Positions 39,433 to 49,040 of a stretch of DNA of 64,000 nt are shown in pieces. The stretch's first letter is position 1. Each line of letters starts with the position of its first letter. The notes below the pieces were generated by a model. It was not told the DNA's origin. It did no database searches and saw only the letters and a program-made list of their open reading frames with translations. A program made the translations under genes and the position numbers. This DNA is from Pseudomonadota bacterium (GTDB lineage: Bacteria; Pseudomonadota; Alphaproteobacteria; Rhizobiales; Hyphomicrobiaceae): contig JAFECG010000027.1 in assembly GCA_018242215.1 (NCBI GenBank), forward strand, positions 324,001 through 388,000, in the 5' to 3' direction.

Positions 39433-39714
39433 ATGTCGCAGATCGCACCTCACCGTCGTGAGGCGAAGACGGCCATCATCAAGGACAACGCGACGAAGGC
39501 CAACGACACCGGTTCGCCGGAAGTCCAGATCGCCGTGCTGACCCACCGCATCAACGAACTCACCGAGCACTTCAAGGCCCACAAGAAAGACAACCATTCG
39601 CGTCGCGGCCTCTTGAAGATGGTCAGCCAGCGCCGCCAGCTCCTTGACTACGTCAAGGCGAAGGACAACGCCCGCTATCAGAAGATCATCGAGAAGAACG
39701 GCATCCGCCGCTAG
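39433..39714 (+). CDS. rpsO: 30S ribosomal protein uS15, 93 aa
   Basis: It has the full S15 signature [20 protein letters not shown] followed by [20 protein letters not shown] and ending EKNGIRR. It binds the central domain of 16S rRNA early in 30S assembly. AAGGAG precedes ATG 39433. Slightly longer than the 89-aa E. coli protein at the N-terminus. Confidence 0.97.
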   Translation: MSQIAPHRREAKTAIIKDNATKANDTGSPEVQIAVLTHRINELTEHFKAHKKDNHSRRGLLKMVSQRRQLLDYVKAKDNARYQKIIEKNGIRR

Positions 39715-39826
39715 TCGCGCGCTCATTCATCTCGCTGCTCAAAACAGGACAGGCCAATGGCCAGTCATGCAGTTCACTGAACAACCAAGAGCGTCGGCGC
39801 GATCATGAGTGCCGGCGCCAAAAGCG

Positions 39827-39850
39827 CTCATCCGGCATGAGGCCGATGAG
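39827..39850 (+). other. Hairpin in the pnp leader
   Basis: CTCATCCGG (39827-39835) pairs with CCGATGAG (39843-39850) with one bulged base, 41 bases before the pnp ATG. Enterobacterial pnp mRNA has a 5' stem cut by RNase III that mediates autoregulation; an equivalent role here is inference. Further GC-rich pairing (GGCGC/GCGCC at ~39796-39819) precedes it. Confidence 0.4.
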
Positions 39851-39891
39851 CTGACCGACCGAACAGAAAAAGCGAAAACGAAAGACTCAAC

Positions 39892-42096
39892 ATGTTTGAC
39901 ATCCATCGCGTCGAAATTGACTGGGGTGGCCGCAAGCTGAAGCTCGAGACCGGCCATTACGCACGCCAGGCTGACGCTGCCGTCATGGCGCAATACGGCG
40001 ATACCACAGTCCTCGCGACTGTCGTCGGCGCCCGCTCTGCGAAACCCGGCATCGATTTCTTCCCGCTCACCGTGAACTATCAAGAGCGAACCTACGCTGC
40101 GGGCAAGATCCCGGGCGGCTACTTCAAACGCGAAGGTCGCCCGAGCGAAAAGGAAACGCTGACCTCGCGTCTTATCGACCGTCCGATTCGCCCCCTCTTC
40201 GTCGACGGCTTCAAGAACGAAACCCAGGTCGTCGTGACGGTCCTGTCGCACGACCTCGAAAACGATCCCGATATCGTGGGCATGGTTGCAGCTTCCGCTG
40301 CGCTGACGCTCTCGGGCCTGCCGTTCCTCGGCCCGATCGGCGCCGCCCGCGTCGGCCTCATCGGCGGCGAATTCGTGCTGAACCCGATGATCGACGAAAT
40401 GATGGAAACATCGCTTGATCTCGTCGTCGCCGGCACCACAGACGCAGTGATGATGGTCGAATCGGAAGCGAAAGAGCTTCCCGAGTCGCAAATGCTCGAG
40501 GCCGTGATGTTCGGCCACAAGCACATGCAGCCCGTCATCCAGGCGATCATCAAGCTCGCCGAAAAGGCCGCGAAAGAACCGTGGGACATCGCGATCCCGG
40601 ACAAGGCCAAGTACGCCGCCGACGTTAAGAAGCTTGCTGAGAAGACGCTGAAGGAAGCCTTCTCTACGAAGGAAAAGGGCAAGCGCCAGGATCTCGTTGC
40701 CGCGGCCAAGAAGTCTATCAGCGAAGGCATTGCCATTCCCGCCGACGACCCGAACGAGAAAGTTCTTCTCGGCGACGCCTTCAAGTCGCTCGAAATGGAC
40801 ATCATGCGCGGCGACGTCCTCAAGACGAAGCGGCGCATCGATGGTCGCGACCTGAAGACGGTCCGCCCGATCCTCTCGGAAGTTCACGTCCTGCCACGCA
40901 CGCATGGCTCGGCGCTCTTTACGCGCGGTGAAACGCAGGCGCTCGTGGTCGCGACGCTCGGCACCGGCGAAGACGAGCAGTTCGTCGATAGCCTCGAAGG
41001 CACGAAGAAAGAACGTTTCCTCCTGCATTACAACTTCCCGCCCTATTCGGTCGGTGAAGTTGGCCGCATGGGCTCGCCCGGACGGCGTGAAATCGGCCAC
41101 GGCAAGCTCGCCTGGCGCGCGATCCACCCGATGCTGCCCTCGCAGGAAGAGTTTCCCTATACGCTCCGCGTCGTCTCGGAAATCACCGAGTCGAATGGTT
41201 CGTCGTCGATGGCGACGGTCTGCGGATCTTCACTTGCTCTGATGGACGCCGGCGTGCCGCTGAAAGCGCCCGTCGCCGGCATCGCCATGGGCCTGATCAA
41301 GGAAGGTGACGAGTTCGTCGTCCTTTCCGACATCCTGGGTGACGAAGACCACTTGGGCGACATGGACTTCAAGGTGGCCGGCACCGCCAACGGCGTGACA
41401 TCGCTGCAGATGGACATCAAGATCACCGGCATCACCGAAGAGATCATGCGCATCGCGCTCGATCAGGCGCATGAGGGCCGACTGCACATCCTCGGCGAGA
41501 TGTCTAAGGCGCTCACCGGCGCTCGCGCCGAGCTTGGCGAATACGCACCGCGCATCGAGACCATCAAGATTCCGGTCGACAAGATCCGCGAAGTCATCGG
41601 TTCGGGCGGCTCGGTCATCCGCGAGATCGTTGCGGAATCGGGCGCCAAAATCGATATCGAGGACGACGGCACGGTGAAGATTGCGTCCGCCAATCGCGAG
41701 TCGATCGAGAAAGCGCTCGCCCGCATTCGCGGCATCACCTCCGAGCCCGAGATCGGCCACATCTACAAAGGGAAGGTCGTTAAGATCATGGACTTCGGTG
41801 CCTTCGTGAACTTCTTCGGCTCGAAGGACGGCCTCGTCCATATCTCGCAGCTCACGCAAGGTCGCCCCGAGACGGTCGGTGAGGTCGTGAAGGAAGGCCA
41901 GGACGTCTACGTGAAACTTTTGGGCTTCGACGATCGCGGCAAGACGCGTCTGTCGATGAAGATTGTCGATCAGGCCACGGGGCAGGAAATTCCCCGCGCC
42001 GAGGGCGAACCTGAGGAAGTCTTCGAAAGCCGTCCGCCGCGCCGCGAAGGTGGCCGCGGCGATCGGGGTCGCGGCCCGCGTCGCGAACGCGGCTGA
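39892..42096 (+). CDS. pnp: Polynucleotide phosphorylase, 734 aa
   Basis: Two RNase PH-like domains (N-terminal to ~215 and ~310-545), the linking all-alpha domain, a KH domain ([18 protein letters not shown] at ~562) and an S1 domain (~623-690). It degrades RNA 3'-5' using phosphate. The tail is rich in Arg and Gly ([20 protein letters not shown]), as in some alphaproteobacterial PNPases, and may add RNA or degradosome contacts. It is followed by a strong bidirectional terminator. Confidence 0.97.
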   Translation: MFDIHRVEIDWGGRKLKLETGHYARQADAAVMAQYGDTTVLATVVGARSAKPGIDFFPLTVNYQERTYAAGKIPGGYFKREGRPSEKETLTSRLIDRPIRPLFVDGFKNETQVVVTVLSHDLENDPDIVGMVAASAALTLSGLPFLGPIGAARVGLIGGEFVLNPMIDEMMETSLDLVVAGTTDAVMMVESEAKELPESQMLEAVMFGHKHMQPVIQAIIKLAEKAAKEPWDIAIPDKAKYAADVKKLAEKTLKEAFSTKEKGKRQDLVAAAKKSISEGIAIPADDPNEKVLLGDAFKSLEMDIMRGDVLKTKRRIDGRDLKTVRPILSEVHVLPRTHGSALFTRGETQALVVATLGTGEDEQFVDSLEGTKKERFLLHYNFPPYSVGEVGRMGSPGRREIGHGKLAWRAIHPMLPSQEEFPYTLRVVSEITESNGSSSMATVCGSSLALMDAGVPLKAPVAGIAMGLIKEGDEFVVLSDILGDEDHLGDMDFKVAGTANGVTSLQMDIKITGITEEIMRIALDQAHEGRLHILGEMSKALTGARAELGEYAPRIETIKIPVDKIREVIGSGGSVIREIVAESGAKIDIEDDGTVKIASANRESIEKALARIRGITSEPEIGHIYKGKVVKIMDFGAFVNFFGSKDGLVHISQLTQGRPETVGEVVKEGQDVYVKLLGFDDRGKTRLSMKIVDQATGQEIPRAEGEPEEVFESRPPRREGGRGDRGRGPRRERG

Positions 42097-42118
42097 CATA
42101 TCGCCCAGCGCTCAAACA

Positions 42119-42156
42119 AAAAAGGCCGCCGGATCCCGCAGTCCGGCGGCCTTTTT
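42119..42156. terminator. Bidirectional terminator between pnp and a convergent small gene
   Basis: AAAGGCCGCCGGA (42121-42133) and TCCGGCGGCCTTT (42142-42154) pair perfectly over 13 bases (15 with flanking A/T), with an 8-base loop. A run of A before and T after makes it work on both strands, which suits the convergent genes pnp and the small secreted gene at 42202-42477. Confidence 0.9.
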
Positions 42157-42163
42157 ATCTCAC

Positions 42164-42193
42164 TGTCATCCTCGGGACGCGCCCGAAATGACA
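42164..42193. repeat. Short palindromic element (TGTCAT...ATGACA)
   Basis: TGTCATCCTCGGG and CCCGAAATGACA form an imperfect inverted repeat around ACGCG. The end sequence TGTCATCC is shared with the larger palindrome at 43505-43626, suggesting both belong to a class of dispersed palindromic repeats found in many alphaproteobacterial genomes. Confidence 0.5.
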
Positions 42194-42201
42194 TGCTGAG
42201 C

Positions 42202-42477
42202 TCAATACCAGCGGCAGCGGCGGACGCCCCAGCTGTTGCGCCAGCATCTGCGTGCGGTGCACTGCACGCGGCCGACGCCGGGAATCCATTTATGATAGCC
42301 GCCGATTCCCCAATGGCATCGACTGTTCCAGCCCACCGTTGTGACCGAAGTGCCGCGCAGGCTTGTGGCATCTTTCAATGCGCCGAGCGAAGTACCGGAC
42401 GCCGCCATGCCGGACGTCCCCGCAAACAATAGAGCCGCTGCAAATGCCGAAGCGGCAAACGCAATTTTTCCTGCCAT
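42202..42477 (-). CDS. Small secreted Cys/Trp-rich protein, 91 aa
   Basis: A signal peptide (residues 1-25, ending SGMAA) precedes a ~65-residue mature part with a Ser/Thr/Gly-rich first half and a basic, aromatic second half containing four Cys (SRCHWG, VQCTARRCW, RRCRWY end). GGGGAG about nine bases upstream sets ATG 42477. The design, including ALK, TVGW and a CRWY C-terminus, parallels the protein at 480-686 (ALK, HVGY, CRYW). Cys pairs may form disulphides in the periplasm. No known family is recognised. Confidence 0.72.
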   Translation of the reverse strand: MAGKIAFAASAFAAALLFAGTSGMAASGTSLGALKDATSLRGTSVTTVGWNSRCHWGIGGYHKWIPGVGRVQCTARRCWRNSWGVRRCRWY

Positions 42478-42609
42478 CGCGCGTTTCTCCCCTCTCGGAG
42501 GCTATTCGGCCCCCCTTACGCGACACCACGCTAACAGCGCGGACACTCTTCCGACAACGGATGAATGGGCGACGAGCGAGCTATGTTGTGAGAGCGTTGC
42601 AGCTACGCG

Positions 42610-43455
42610 TCAGGCCTTTGCGAAGGCGGGGACCTCCGGCCAGAAAACGCGAGCCATTTCGCTGACGTCACTGGGATTGCCCGTCGTGAGCAGCGTCAGC
42701 GTTCCACGCTCATCACCGTTCAGATAATTCGGGCGCCGCGTCAGGTAATCCTCGAAGCTGTCGGCCACCACTTCGGGCTGGGAAAGAATTCGCGTGAACG
42801 GCGGCAGATATTTCCGAAACAGATGCTCGACGAGCGGAAAATGCGTGCACCCGAGGATGGCCCGATGCGGCGGCATCGTGTCGTTGCCGGCAATCATGGC
42901 GACGATACCCTCACGAACCAGGAAATCGAGCTCCGCTTCCGGTCGCTTATTCTCGATGGCTCCCGCAAGCTCTGAACAGATCTGCTGTACGACGGTGACC
43001 TTGGGACAGCGCTTGTGAATTTCTTCCGGATAGACACCCGCCCTGATCGTCCGCGTCGTGCCGAAGACGGCGATGGTGTCGGTATTGTACTTTTGCGGAT
43101 ATTGCGGCGACGTCACGGCCCAGGGCGTCTGCGTCGCAGCCTCGACCGTTGGTGCCACGATGCCAAGGACATTGTGCCTACCTGCCCATTTGCTCTCCGG
43201 AAGCCACTCCTGCTGCAGTCGCCGGAGTGCCACCGCCGTCGCGGTATTGCATCCTAAAAGGACGAGCTTCGCCCCGCGCGAGAACAGCTCTTCGACGCAG
43301 TGGCGCGTGTAGCCGACAATGTTCTCGGAGGACTGATTGCCGTAGGGAACGTGTGCGTGATCCGCGAGATAGACGAAATCGACGTCCCGAAAGCGAGCGA
43401 CGAGCGCGCGAAGCACCGTCAAGCCGCCCAGCCCTGAATCAAACACCCCGATCAT
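42610..43455 (-). CDS. murI: Glutamate racemase, 281 aa
   Basis: It has IGVFDSGLGGLTVLRAL at the N-terminus, PYG at the substrate site, and the two catalytic Cys in LGCNTATAV and LGCTHFPLVEH. It makes D-glutamate for peptidoglycan. It is about 180 bases downstream of fabI, with a palindromic repeat between them, so it probably has its own promoter. Confidence 0.95.
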   Translation of the reverse strand: MIGVFDSGLGGLTVLRALVARFRDVDFVYLADHAHVPYGNQSSENIVGYTRHCVEELFSRGAKLVLLGCNTATAVALRRLQQEWLPESKWAGRHNVLGIVAPTVEAATQTPWAVTSPQYPQKYNTDTIAVFGTTRTIRAGVYPEEIHKRCPKVTVVQQICSELAGAIENKRPEAELDFLVREGIVAMIAGNDTMPPHRAILGCTHFPLVEHLFRKYLPPFTRILSQPEVVADSFEDYLTRRPNYLNGDERGTLTLLTTGNPSDVSEMARVFWPEVPAFAKA

Positions 43456-43504
43456 GGTCGGAGTGTTTGCGACGCCGAATTGTGAACGTCAACGGGCCAC
43501 TCGA

Positions 43505-43626
43505 TTGTCATCCCGGGCGAGCCCGTGGCGAGACCCGGGAGCCAGCATTCGCAAGGGCAAAAACGTCTCAGAGCAGGGATTTTGCTCTGGGTCCCGGCCT
43601 CCGCTGCGCTTCGGCCTGGTTGACAA
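43505..43626. repeat. Dispersed-type palindromic repeat between fabI and murI, ~122 bp
   Basis: The ends are TTGTCATCCCGGGC at 43505 and GCCTGGTTGACAA at the right end, an imperfect terminal inverted repeat. The two halves pair over roughly 45 bases with mismatches (left half contains GAGACCCGGGAGCCAG, right half CTGGGTCCCGG), and a nested CAGAGCA/TGCTCTG hairpin lies at 43570-43589. Sequences of the form TCATCCCGGGCGA...AGACCCGGGA are widespread intergenic repeats in Hyphomicrobiales as I recall them. Within this window it may also terminate fabI. Confidence 0.65.
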
Positions 43627-43632
43627 ACAGAG

Positions 43633-44505
43633 CTACTCCGCAGCAGCGGACGGAGACGCGCTGGCCTTCGGCTTCGCTTCCGCGTCCTGCTCTTTGAGGC
43701 TCTGCAGCGACGGCATCGACACGGTGTTATAGCCGCAATCGACGAAGTGAACTTCGCCCGTCACCGCGCCCGACAGCGGCGACAGCAAGTAAAGCGCCGA
43801 GCCCGCAACCTCATCGAGCGTCGGCGTGCGCTGCAGCGGAGAATTATCGCGCTGGAAATTGAAGATCACGCGCGCATCCGAAACGCCGGCGCCGGAAAGC
43901 GTCCGCATCGGCCCAGCCGAAAGGGCGTTGACGCGAACGCCCTGCGGTCCGAGATCGGCCGCGAGATAGCGGACAGATGCCTCGAGGGCGGCCTTTGCGA
44001 CGCCCATGACATTGTAGGACGGCACCCAGCGCGTCGCGCCCCCATAAGAAAGGGTAATCAGCGAACCGCCGTTGGGCATCAGCGCCGAAGCCCGCTTCGC
44101 AATCTCGGTGAACGAGAAACACGAGATGACCATCGAGTTGATGAAGTTTTCACGCGTCGTATCGGCGTAGCGGCCCGCGAGTTCTTTGGGGTCGGAATAG
44201 GCCAGCGCATGCACGACGAAATCGATGCTGCCCCATTCCTTTTTGATGCGCTCAAAAACCCGGTCGACGCTTTCGAGATCGAGAACGTTGCATTCCTCGA
44301 TGATCTTCGATCCCATCGATTCAGCGAGCGGCACGGCACGTCGCCCGAAAGCGCCGCCCTGATAGGTGAACGCCAGCTCGGCGCCTTGACCGTGAAGCGC
44401 GCGCGCAATGCCCCAGGCGATCGAGCGGTCGTTGGCAACCCCCATCACAAGGCCACGCTTGCCAGCCATGATGGGACCGGGCTTAGCGATATCGAAGTCG
44501 GTCAT
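43633..44505 (-). CDS. fabI: Enoyl-ACP reductase (NADH) FabI, 290 aa
   Basis: A short-chain dehydrogenase with FabI features: GKRGLVMGVANDRSIAWGIA at the NADH site, LAYSDPKEL, and the catalytic Tyr/Lys in SYNVMGVAKAALEASVRYLA. It performs the last reduction of fatty acid elongation. The C-terminus carries ~20 extra Ala/Lys/Ser-rich residues. It stands downstream of fabA and fabB in the same direction. Confidence 0.95.
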   Translation of the reverse strand: MTDFDIAKPGPIMAGKRGLVMGVANDRSIAWGIARALHGQGAELAFTYQGGAFGRRAVPLAESMGSKIIEECNVLDLESVDRVFERIKKEWGSIDFVVHALAYSDPKELAGRYADTTRENFINSMVISCFSFTEIAKRASALMPNGGSLITLSYGGATRWVPSYNVMGVAKAALEASVRYLAADLGPQGVRVNALSAGPMRTLSGAGVSDARVIFNFQRDNSPLQRTPTLDEVAGSALYLLSPLSGAVTGEVHFVDCGYNTVSMPSLQSLKEQDAEAKPKASASPSAAAE

Positions 44506-44638
44506 AGGAAGCCTCGTTTTGTCACCAAAGGTACGCCCGCGAACATCGAACCAGCCTGCACCGCGTTTATATACTCTCATCGCTCTCGCCCGTCCGCCGG
44601 TGGGCAGTCCTAGCGGCGGCCAGGAAAGCTCAGGTTAA

Positions 44639-45871
44639 TCAGGCATCATGCCGGCAGAAGATGAGAGTGGCATTGGTGCCGCCAAAACCGAAGCTATTCG
44701 ACATCACACAGTTAAGGCTCGCGTTGTCGATGCGACTGCGAGCGATTGGCACATCTGCGAAGGCCGGGTCAAGCTCGTCGATGTTGGCGCTTTCTGCAAT
44801 AAATCCATTGTTCATCATCAGCAGCGAGAAAATCGCTTCCTGGACGCCGATGGCGCCGAGCGAGTGCCCGGTCAGGGACTTGGTTCCCGAGATGACGGGA
44901 ATCTTGCCGCCGAAGACCGCACGAATGGCGTCGATCTCCTTGGCGTCGCCTACCGGCGTGCCGGTACCGTGCGGATTGATGTAATCGACCGCCGGCAATC
45001 CCTTGCCGTCGAAACCCTTGAGCGCGAGCCGCATACAGCGTTCCGCTCCCTCACCCGACGGAGCGACCATGTCGTAACCGTCGGACGTCGCAGCGTAGCC
45101 TTTGAGCTCGCCGTAAATCTTGGCGCCCCGCGCTTTCGCGTGCTCCAGCTCCTCCAGCACGACGACGCCGGCGCCGCCCGCGATGACGAAACCGTCCCGA
45201 TCCTTGTCGAATGGCCGGCTGGCGCGCTCCGGCGTATCATTGAAGTGCGTCGACATCGCGCCCATGGCGTCGAAGAGATCGGAAAGCGTCCAATCGAGTT
45301 CCTCGCAGCCACCGGCGAACATGATGTCCTGCTTGCCCCACTGGATCATCTCGGCGGCATTCCCGATGCAGTGCGAACTCGTGGCGCACGCCGATGCGAT
45401 CGAATAGTTGACGCCCTTGATCTGAAAGGCCGTGGCGAGCGCCGCCGAGGGCCCGGAACACATGCCCTTGGGAACCTCGAACGGACCGATCTTTTTCGGG
45501 CTGCCGGACTTGAGCGTGGTCTCCGCAGCTTCCACGATCGCGCGTGTCGAAGGACCGCCCGAACCGAGAATGACGCCGCTGCGCTCATTCACCACATCCG
45601 ACGGCTCAAGACCCGAATCGCGGATGGCCTGATCCATCGCGATCCAGTTCCAGCCGACGCCCGCGCCCATGAAGCGCTTTGGCTTTCTCGGAACCATGCT
45701 CTCCCATTCGATATGGGGAGCCCCGTGGACCTGACACTTGAACCCAAGCTCAGCGTATTTCTCGGCGCGAGAAATGCCAGACTTCGCCTCTCTCAGCGAA
45801 GCAAGAACTTCCTGGGTGTTGTTCCCGATCGAGGACACGACACCCATTCCCGTCACAACTACGCGCCGCAT
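44639..45871 (-). CDS. fabB: 3-oxoacyl-ACP synthase I (FabB), 410 aa
   Basis: A thiolase fold with catalytic Cys in [12 protein letters not shown], and His in [11 protein letters not shown] and [10 protein letters not shown]. FabB with FabA makes unsaturated fatty acids. ATG 45871 ([10 protein letters not shown]) has AAGGAG directly upstream; a GTG at 45883 overlaps that site. It begins 77 bases after fabA. Confidence 0.95.
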   Translation of the reverse strand: MRRVVVTGMGVVSSIGNNTQEVLASLREAKSGISRAEKYAELGFKCQVHGAPHIEWESMVPRKPKRFMGAGVGWNWIAMDQAIRDSGLEPSDVVNERSGVILGSGGPSTRAIVEAAETTLKSGSPKKIGPFEVPKGMCSGPSAALATAFQIKGVNYSIASACATSSHCIGNAAEMIQWGKQDIMFAGGCEELDWTLSDLFDAMGAMSTHFNDTPERASRPFDKDRDGFVIAGGAGVVVLEELEHAKARGAKIYGELKGYAATSDGYDMVAPSGEGAERCMRLALKGFDGKGLPAVDYINPHGTGTPVGDAKEIDAIRAVFGGKIPVISGTKSLTGHSLGAIGVQEAIFSLLMMNNGFIAESANIDELDPAFADVPIARSRIDNASLNCVMSNSFGFGGTNATLIFCRHDA

Positions 45872-45948
45872 GCGCTCCTTCACTCCTGCGGTTCATGCTG
45901 CCGCCCGCCCTGGCGCCGGGGATGGCAGCCGGGCCCTCTGCGCAACGC

Positions 45949-46473
45949 TTAAGGACCTTCGCTCGATTTGAGTAGGACCCTCAGGTCCTTGGCTGTGTAT
46001 ATCACCTCGCCGTCAGCCTTCAGGATCCCGTCGGCCTCGGCAAGCTTCAGCTTCCGGGCAATCACCCGTTTGATGTCTATGACATATTCGAGGAGTCGGA
46101 CGTCCGGCGTCACTTCGCGGGTAAATTTAACCTCACCGACGCCCGATGCCCGCCCCTGCCCCGAAAGTCCGAGCCAGCCCAGAAAAAACCCCGTGAGCTG
46201 CCACAGTGCATCGAGACCAAGGCAGCCGGGCATAACGGGATCGCCTTTGAAATGGCAGGCAAATAACCAATCGAGGCGTTCATTGCCTGCGACCTTGAGC
46301 TCGGCAACGATCTGGCCCTTTCCGTGCGCGCCACCGTTTTCAGAAATCGAGGAAATACGGTCGACCATCAGCATCGGCGGCAGCGGCAATTGGGCGTTGC
46401 CGGGCCCGAACAATTCGCCGCGCCCGCAGGCGAGCAAATCGTCAAACTCGAAGCTAGAACGGCGTTCTGCCAT
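45949..46473 (-). CDS. fabA: 3-hydroxydecanoyl-ACP dehydratase/isomerase FabA, 174 aa
   Basis: It has the hot-dog-fold active-site His in [20 protein letters not shown] with the partner Asp, and the N-terminal [14 protein letters not shown]. It forms and isomerises the double bond that starts anaerobic unsaturated fatty acid synthesis. ATG 46473 has GAGGGG six bases upstream. It is divergent from irr, a shared promoter region conserved in rhizobia. Confidence 0.95.
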   Translation of the reverse strand: MAERRSSFEFDDLLACGRGELFGPGNAQLPLPPMLMVDRISSISENGGAHGKGQIVAELKVAGNERLDWLFACHFKGDPVMPGCLGLDALWQLTGFFLGWLGLSGQGRASGVGEVKFTREVTPDVRLLEYVIDIKRVIARKLKLAEADGILKADGEVIYTAKDLRVLLKSSEGP

Positions 46474-46748
46474 GTATCCCCTCATTTCATGGCCGACAGG
46501 CTGATGTTGCACAAACAGGCTCCGGGTCGTTCAGGTTAAGCGGGTCCTAACACACGCTCGGCCCAGCGCCTAGCGTGGCAGGCCGGCGTGCGTGTATCAG
46601 GGCAATCCGCAGCCTCAAAGCCCGATCTGGCGGTAAGTTGCGGGTTTTCCGCCGAATGACTATACTAAGTTCGATCGAGAGCGTTGCATCGGAGTCGAAT
46701 CCCGACGATTCAACGTGGGGATTCCATCACGGTTCTGCAAACGTAAAT

Positions 46749-47186
46749 ATGCCCGAGAAATCGCCGCAAGGTATGGATAGAGAAGCGCCGATGCCGACCT
46801 CTGAACTCCTCCGTAAGGCAGGCCTTCGCCCGACGCGGCAGCGCATGACACTTGGCCGTCTGCTCTTCGAAGGCGGAGACCGCCACGTGACTGCCGAGCA
46901 GCTCCATGCGGAAGTCGCCAGCCTCGGAGAACATGTCTCGCTCGCAACCGTCTACAATACGCTGCACCAGTTCAAGCGCGCGGGCCTTCTACGCGAGTTG
47001 GCGATCGAAGGCTCGAAAGCCTATTTCGACACCAACACATCGAATCATAATCACTTCCTGCTCGAATCGCACGGCGAGTTGATGGACATTCCCGGCGACG
47101 CCATCTCGGTTGAAGGTCTTCCCGAGCCGCCCGAGGGCTTAAAGATCACGCACGTCGATGTCGTCGTGCGACTTGCGAAAGCCTGA
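46749..47186 (+). CDS. irr: Iron response regulator Irr (Fur superfamily), 145 aa
   Basis: A Fur-like winged helix (RPTRQRMTLGRLLFEGGDRH, SLATVYNTLHQFKRAGLLRE) and C-terminal domain with SNHNHF near residue 98. In rhizobia Irr is stabilised without heme and controls iron and heme genes; the His-rich segment binds heme. The N-terminal GCP heme-regulatory motif of Bradyrhizobium Irr is absent here. Placement divergent from fabA-fabB supports the Irr assignment over Fur. The start could instead be ATG 46773. Confidence 0.88.
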   Translation: MPEKSPQGMDREAPMPTSELLRKAGLRPTRQRMTLGRLLFEGGDRHVTAEQLHAEVASLGEHVSLATVYNTLHQFKRAGLLRELAIEGSKAYFDTNTSNHNHFLLESHGELMDIPGDAISVEGLPEPPEGLKITHVDVVVRLAKA

Positions 47187-47219
47187 TGGCCGGAGCATCG
47201 TGCGCCGGAAGCGCAAGAC

Positions 47220-47807
47220 TCATCTGAACGTCTCGCCCTCGTAGACGCCCCAAAGCTTCTTTTGCTCGATGTAGCCGCTGTACTGGTCGACGGTCACGCG
47301 GCACCAGCGGCCGTCGCATGAGTGCAAATCGGCGATCACACCGGCTTCGACGTTGACGATGACGCCCGCGTGCTCGCTGTCGCTTGCCATGATCGGCACC
47401 AGCGGCGCTGGCGTGCCAGACTTTCGGGCCCACGGCAGAACCAAGCCCGTCCTGCGGCCGGACAGCAGCGATTGCAAAACCCATCCCGTCGCGCCCTCGG
47501 CGTCGCGCACCTCCCGCCAGGTTTCGAATTCCTTGATCACTTCAACCGGCAGACCGGCACGGCGATAGACCCAGCCGGTCGGATAGTCCGTGCCCGGCCC
47601 GTTCCTGAGATTGACCCGATCCGACTTCAGGCTGACGAAACGCGGGACGGGAAGACCGCTCCCAACCACCGGAGGCGAATCATCGGTCCGTCCGGGAGCG
47701 GACGTTGAAAAGAAAGCCGCCGCGGCAAGCGCGGCAACAGCCATTGATCGCAACCGCGCAAGGGGCAATCCCGCGCGCTTTCGATGTTTGGAAGCCGATT
47801 CAGTCAT
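47220..47807 (-). CDS. Exported bacterial SH3-domain protein, 195 aa
   Basis: An N-terminal signal segment (~18-40) leads to two SH3-like repeats: RFVSLKSDRVNLRNGPGTDY (~55-75) with WREVRDAEGATGWVLQSLLSG, and a second at ~140-190 (VIVNVEAGVIADLHSCDGRW, GYIEQKKLWGVYEGE). This SH3 type (SH3_4) occurs in periplasmic proteins that bind cell wall. It is convergent with irr (33 bases apart). Confidence 0.85.
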   Translation of the reverse strand: MTESASKHRKRAGLPLARLRSMAVAALAAAAFFSTSAPGRTDDSPPVVGSGLPVPRFVSLKSDRVNLRNGPGTDYPTGWVYRRAGLPVEVIKEFETWREVRDAEGATGWVLQSLLSGRRTGLVLPWARKSGTPAPLVPIMASDSEHAGVIVNVEAGVIADLHSCDGRWCRVTVDQYSGYIEQKKLWGVYEGETFR

Positions 47808-47990
47808 GAAGGCAGCTCAAAACCCCGCATTCGAGCATAGAAGGAACGATGTGCCCGGTCGCGGGGCATCAACGATTTGATTTCAGGACTTTGTCTTCGC
47901 AAAGGCCATCTGATAGACACGGGGCCGCACTTTCTCAAGCAGCGCCGTCTCCCGGACGTTCGGCTGCGTTTTTCAAGCAACGGGAAGCGA

Positions 47991-48989
47991 ATGTCGACGC
48001 CCCAGAAGAAACCCATTGTCGTTGTTACGAGGAAACTTCCCGACGTCGTCGAGACGCGGATGTGCGAACTCTTTGATACGCGCCTGAACGTCGACGACAG
48101 GCCGCTGAGCCAGGCGCAGCTTGTCGAGGCTGTCAGAAACGCCGACGTTCTCGTTCCGACCGTGACCGATCGCATCGACCGCTCCGTCCTGACCCAAGCC
48201 GGCCCACGACTTCGGCTCATCGCCAATTTCGGCACTGGCGTCGACAACGTCGACCTCGACACCGCCAGGAACCGGGGCATCGTGGTGACGAACACACCAG
48301 GCGTTTTGACCGAAGATACCGCCGACATGACGATGGCGCTCATCCTCGCCGTTCCCCGTCGCCTCGCCGAGGGCGCAGCGTACATGCGCGATCCCGAAAC
48401 CAAATGGTCCGGCTGGTCGCCGACGTGGATGCTCGGCCATCGCATTTACGGCAAGCGACTCGGCATCATCGGCATGGGCCGCATCGGTCAGGCCGTCGCA
48501 CGTCGCGCCAAGGCGTTCGGATTGCAGATCCACTACCATAACCGCCGTCGCGTGCTTGAGGAGATCGAGGAAGAGCTGGAGGCGACCTACTGGGAAAGCC
48601 TCGACCAGATGCTGACGCGGATGGATATCATCTCGGTGAACTGCCCGCACACACCCGCAACATTCCACCTGCTTTCGGCGCGACGGCTGAAGCTCATGAA
48701 ACCGTCCGCCTACCTCGTCAACACGGCACGCGGTGAAGTCGTGGACGAGAACGAGCTTGTGCGGCTTTTGGAATCCGGTGCGATCGCGGGAGCCGGCCTC
48801 GACGTCTTCGAGCGCGAGCCAGCCGTCAATCCGCGCTTGTTGGCATCCGACAGAGTTATCGCGCTGCCGCATATGAGTTCGGCGACAATCGAAGGCCGGA
48901 TCGATATGGGCGAGAAGGTTATCATCAACATCAAGGCCTTCGCCGACGGTCACGCCCCGCCGGACCGCGTGCATCCTGCGATGCTTTAA
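47991..48989 (+). CDS. D-isomer-specific 2-hydroxyacid dehydrogenase (glyoxylate/hydroxypyruvate reductase type), 332 aa
   Basis: It has the NAD-binding GIIGMGRIGQAVARRAKAFG (~158-177), catalytic Arg in VNTARGEVVDE, Glu in LDVFEREP and His in ALPHMSSAT (His usually in H-x-G-S/A). It is most like glyoxylate reductases (GyaR) of alphaproteobacteria. In a methylotroph such an enzyme could serve the serine cycle, but the substrate is inferred. GGGAA lies five bases before ATG 47991. It is divergent from the SH3 gene. Confidence 0.85.
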   Translation: MSTPQKKPIVVVTRKLPDVVETRMCELFDTRLNVDDRPLSQAQLVEAVRNADVLVPTVTDRIDRSVLTQAGPRLRLIANFGTGVDNVDLDTARNRGIVVTNTPGVLTEDTADMTMALILAVPRRLAEGAAYMRDPETKWSGWSPTWMLGHRIYGKRLGIIGMGRIGQAVARRAKAFGLQIHYHNRRRVLEEIEEELEATYWESLDQMLTRMDIISVNCPHTPATFHLLSARRLKLMKPSAYLVNTARGEVVDENELVRLLESGAIAGAGLDVFEREPAVNPRLLASDRVIALPHMSSATIEGRIDMGEKVIINIKAFADGHAPPDRVHPAML

Positions 48990-49004
48990 ACAGCTTGGGC
49001 GGAA

Positions 49005-49031
49005 GTGCGCGGGCTGACACCAGCCCCGCAC
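49005..49031. terminator. Hairpin between convergent dehydrogenase and moeB-like genes
   Basis: GTGCGCGGGCTG (49005-49016), loop ACAC, CAGCCCCGCAC (49021-49031), one bulged C. It sits in the 51-base gap between two convergent stops and probably serves both. Confidence 0.65.
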
Positions 49032-49040
49032 GTCGCCGGA

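Noticed and set aside
39739-41127. A 462-codon minus-strand frame opposite pnp
   Set aside because: Shadow frame of pnp; Asp/Arg/His-rich sequence without domain features.
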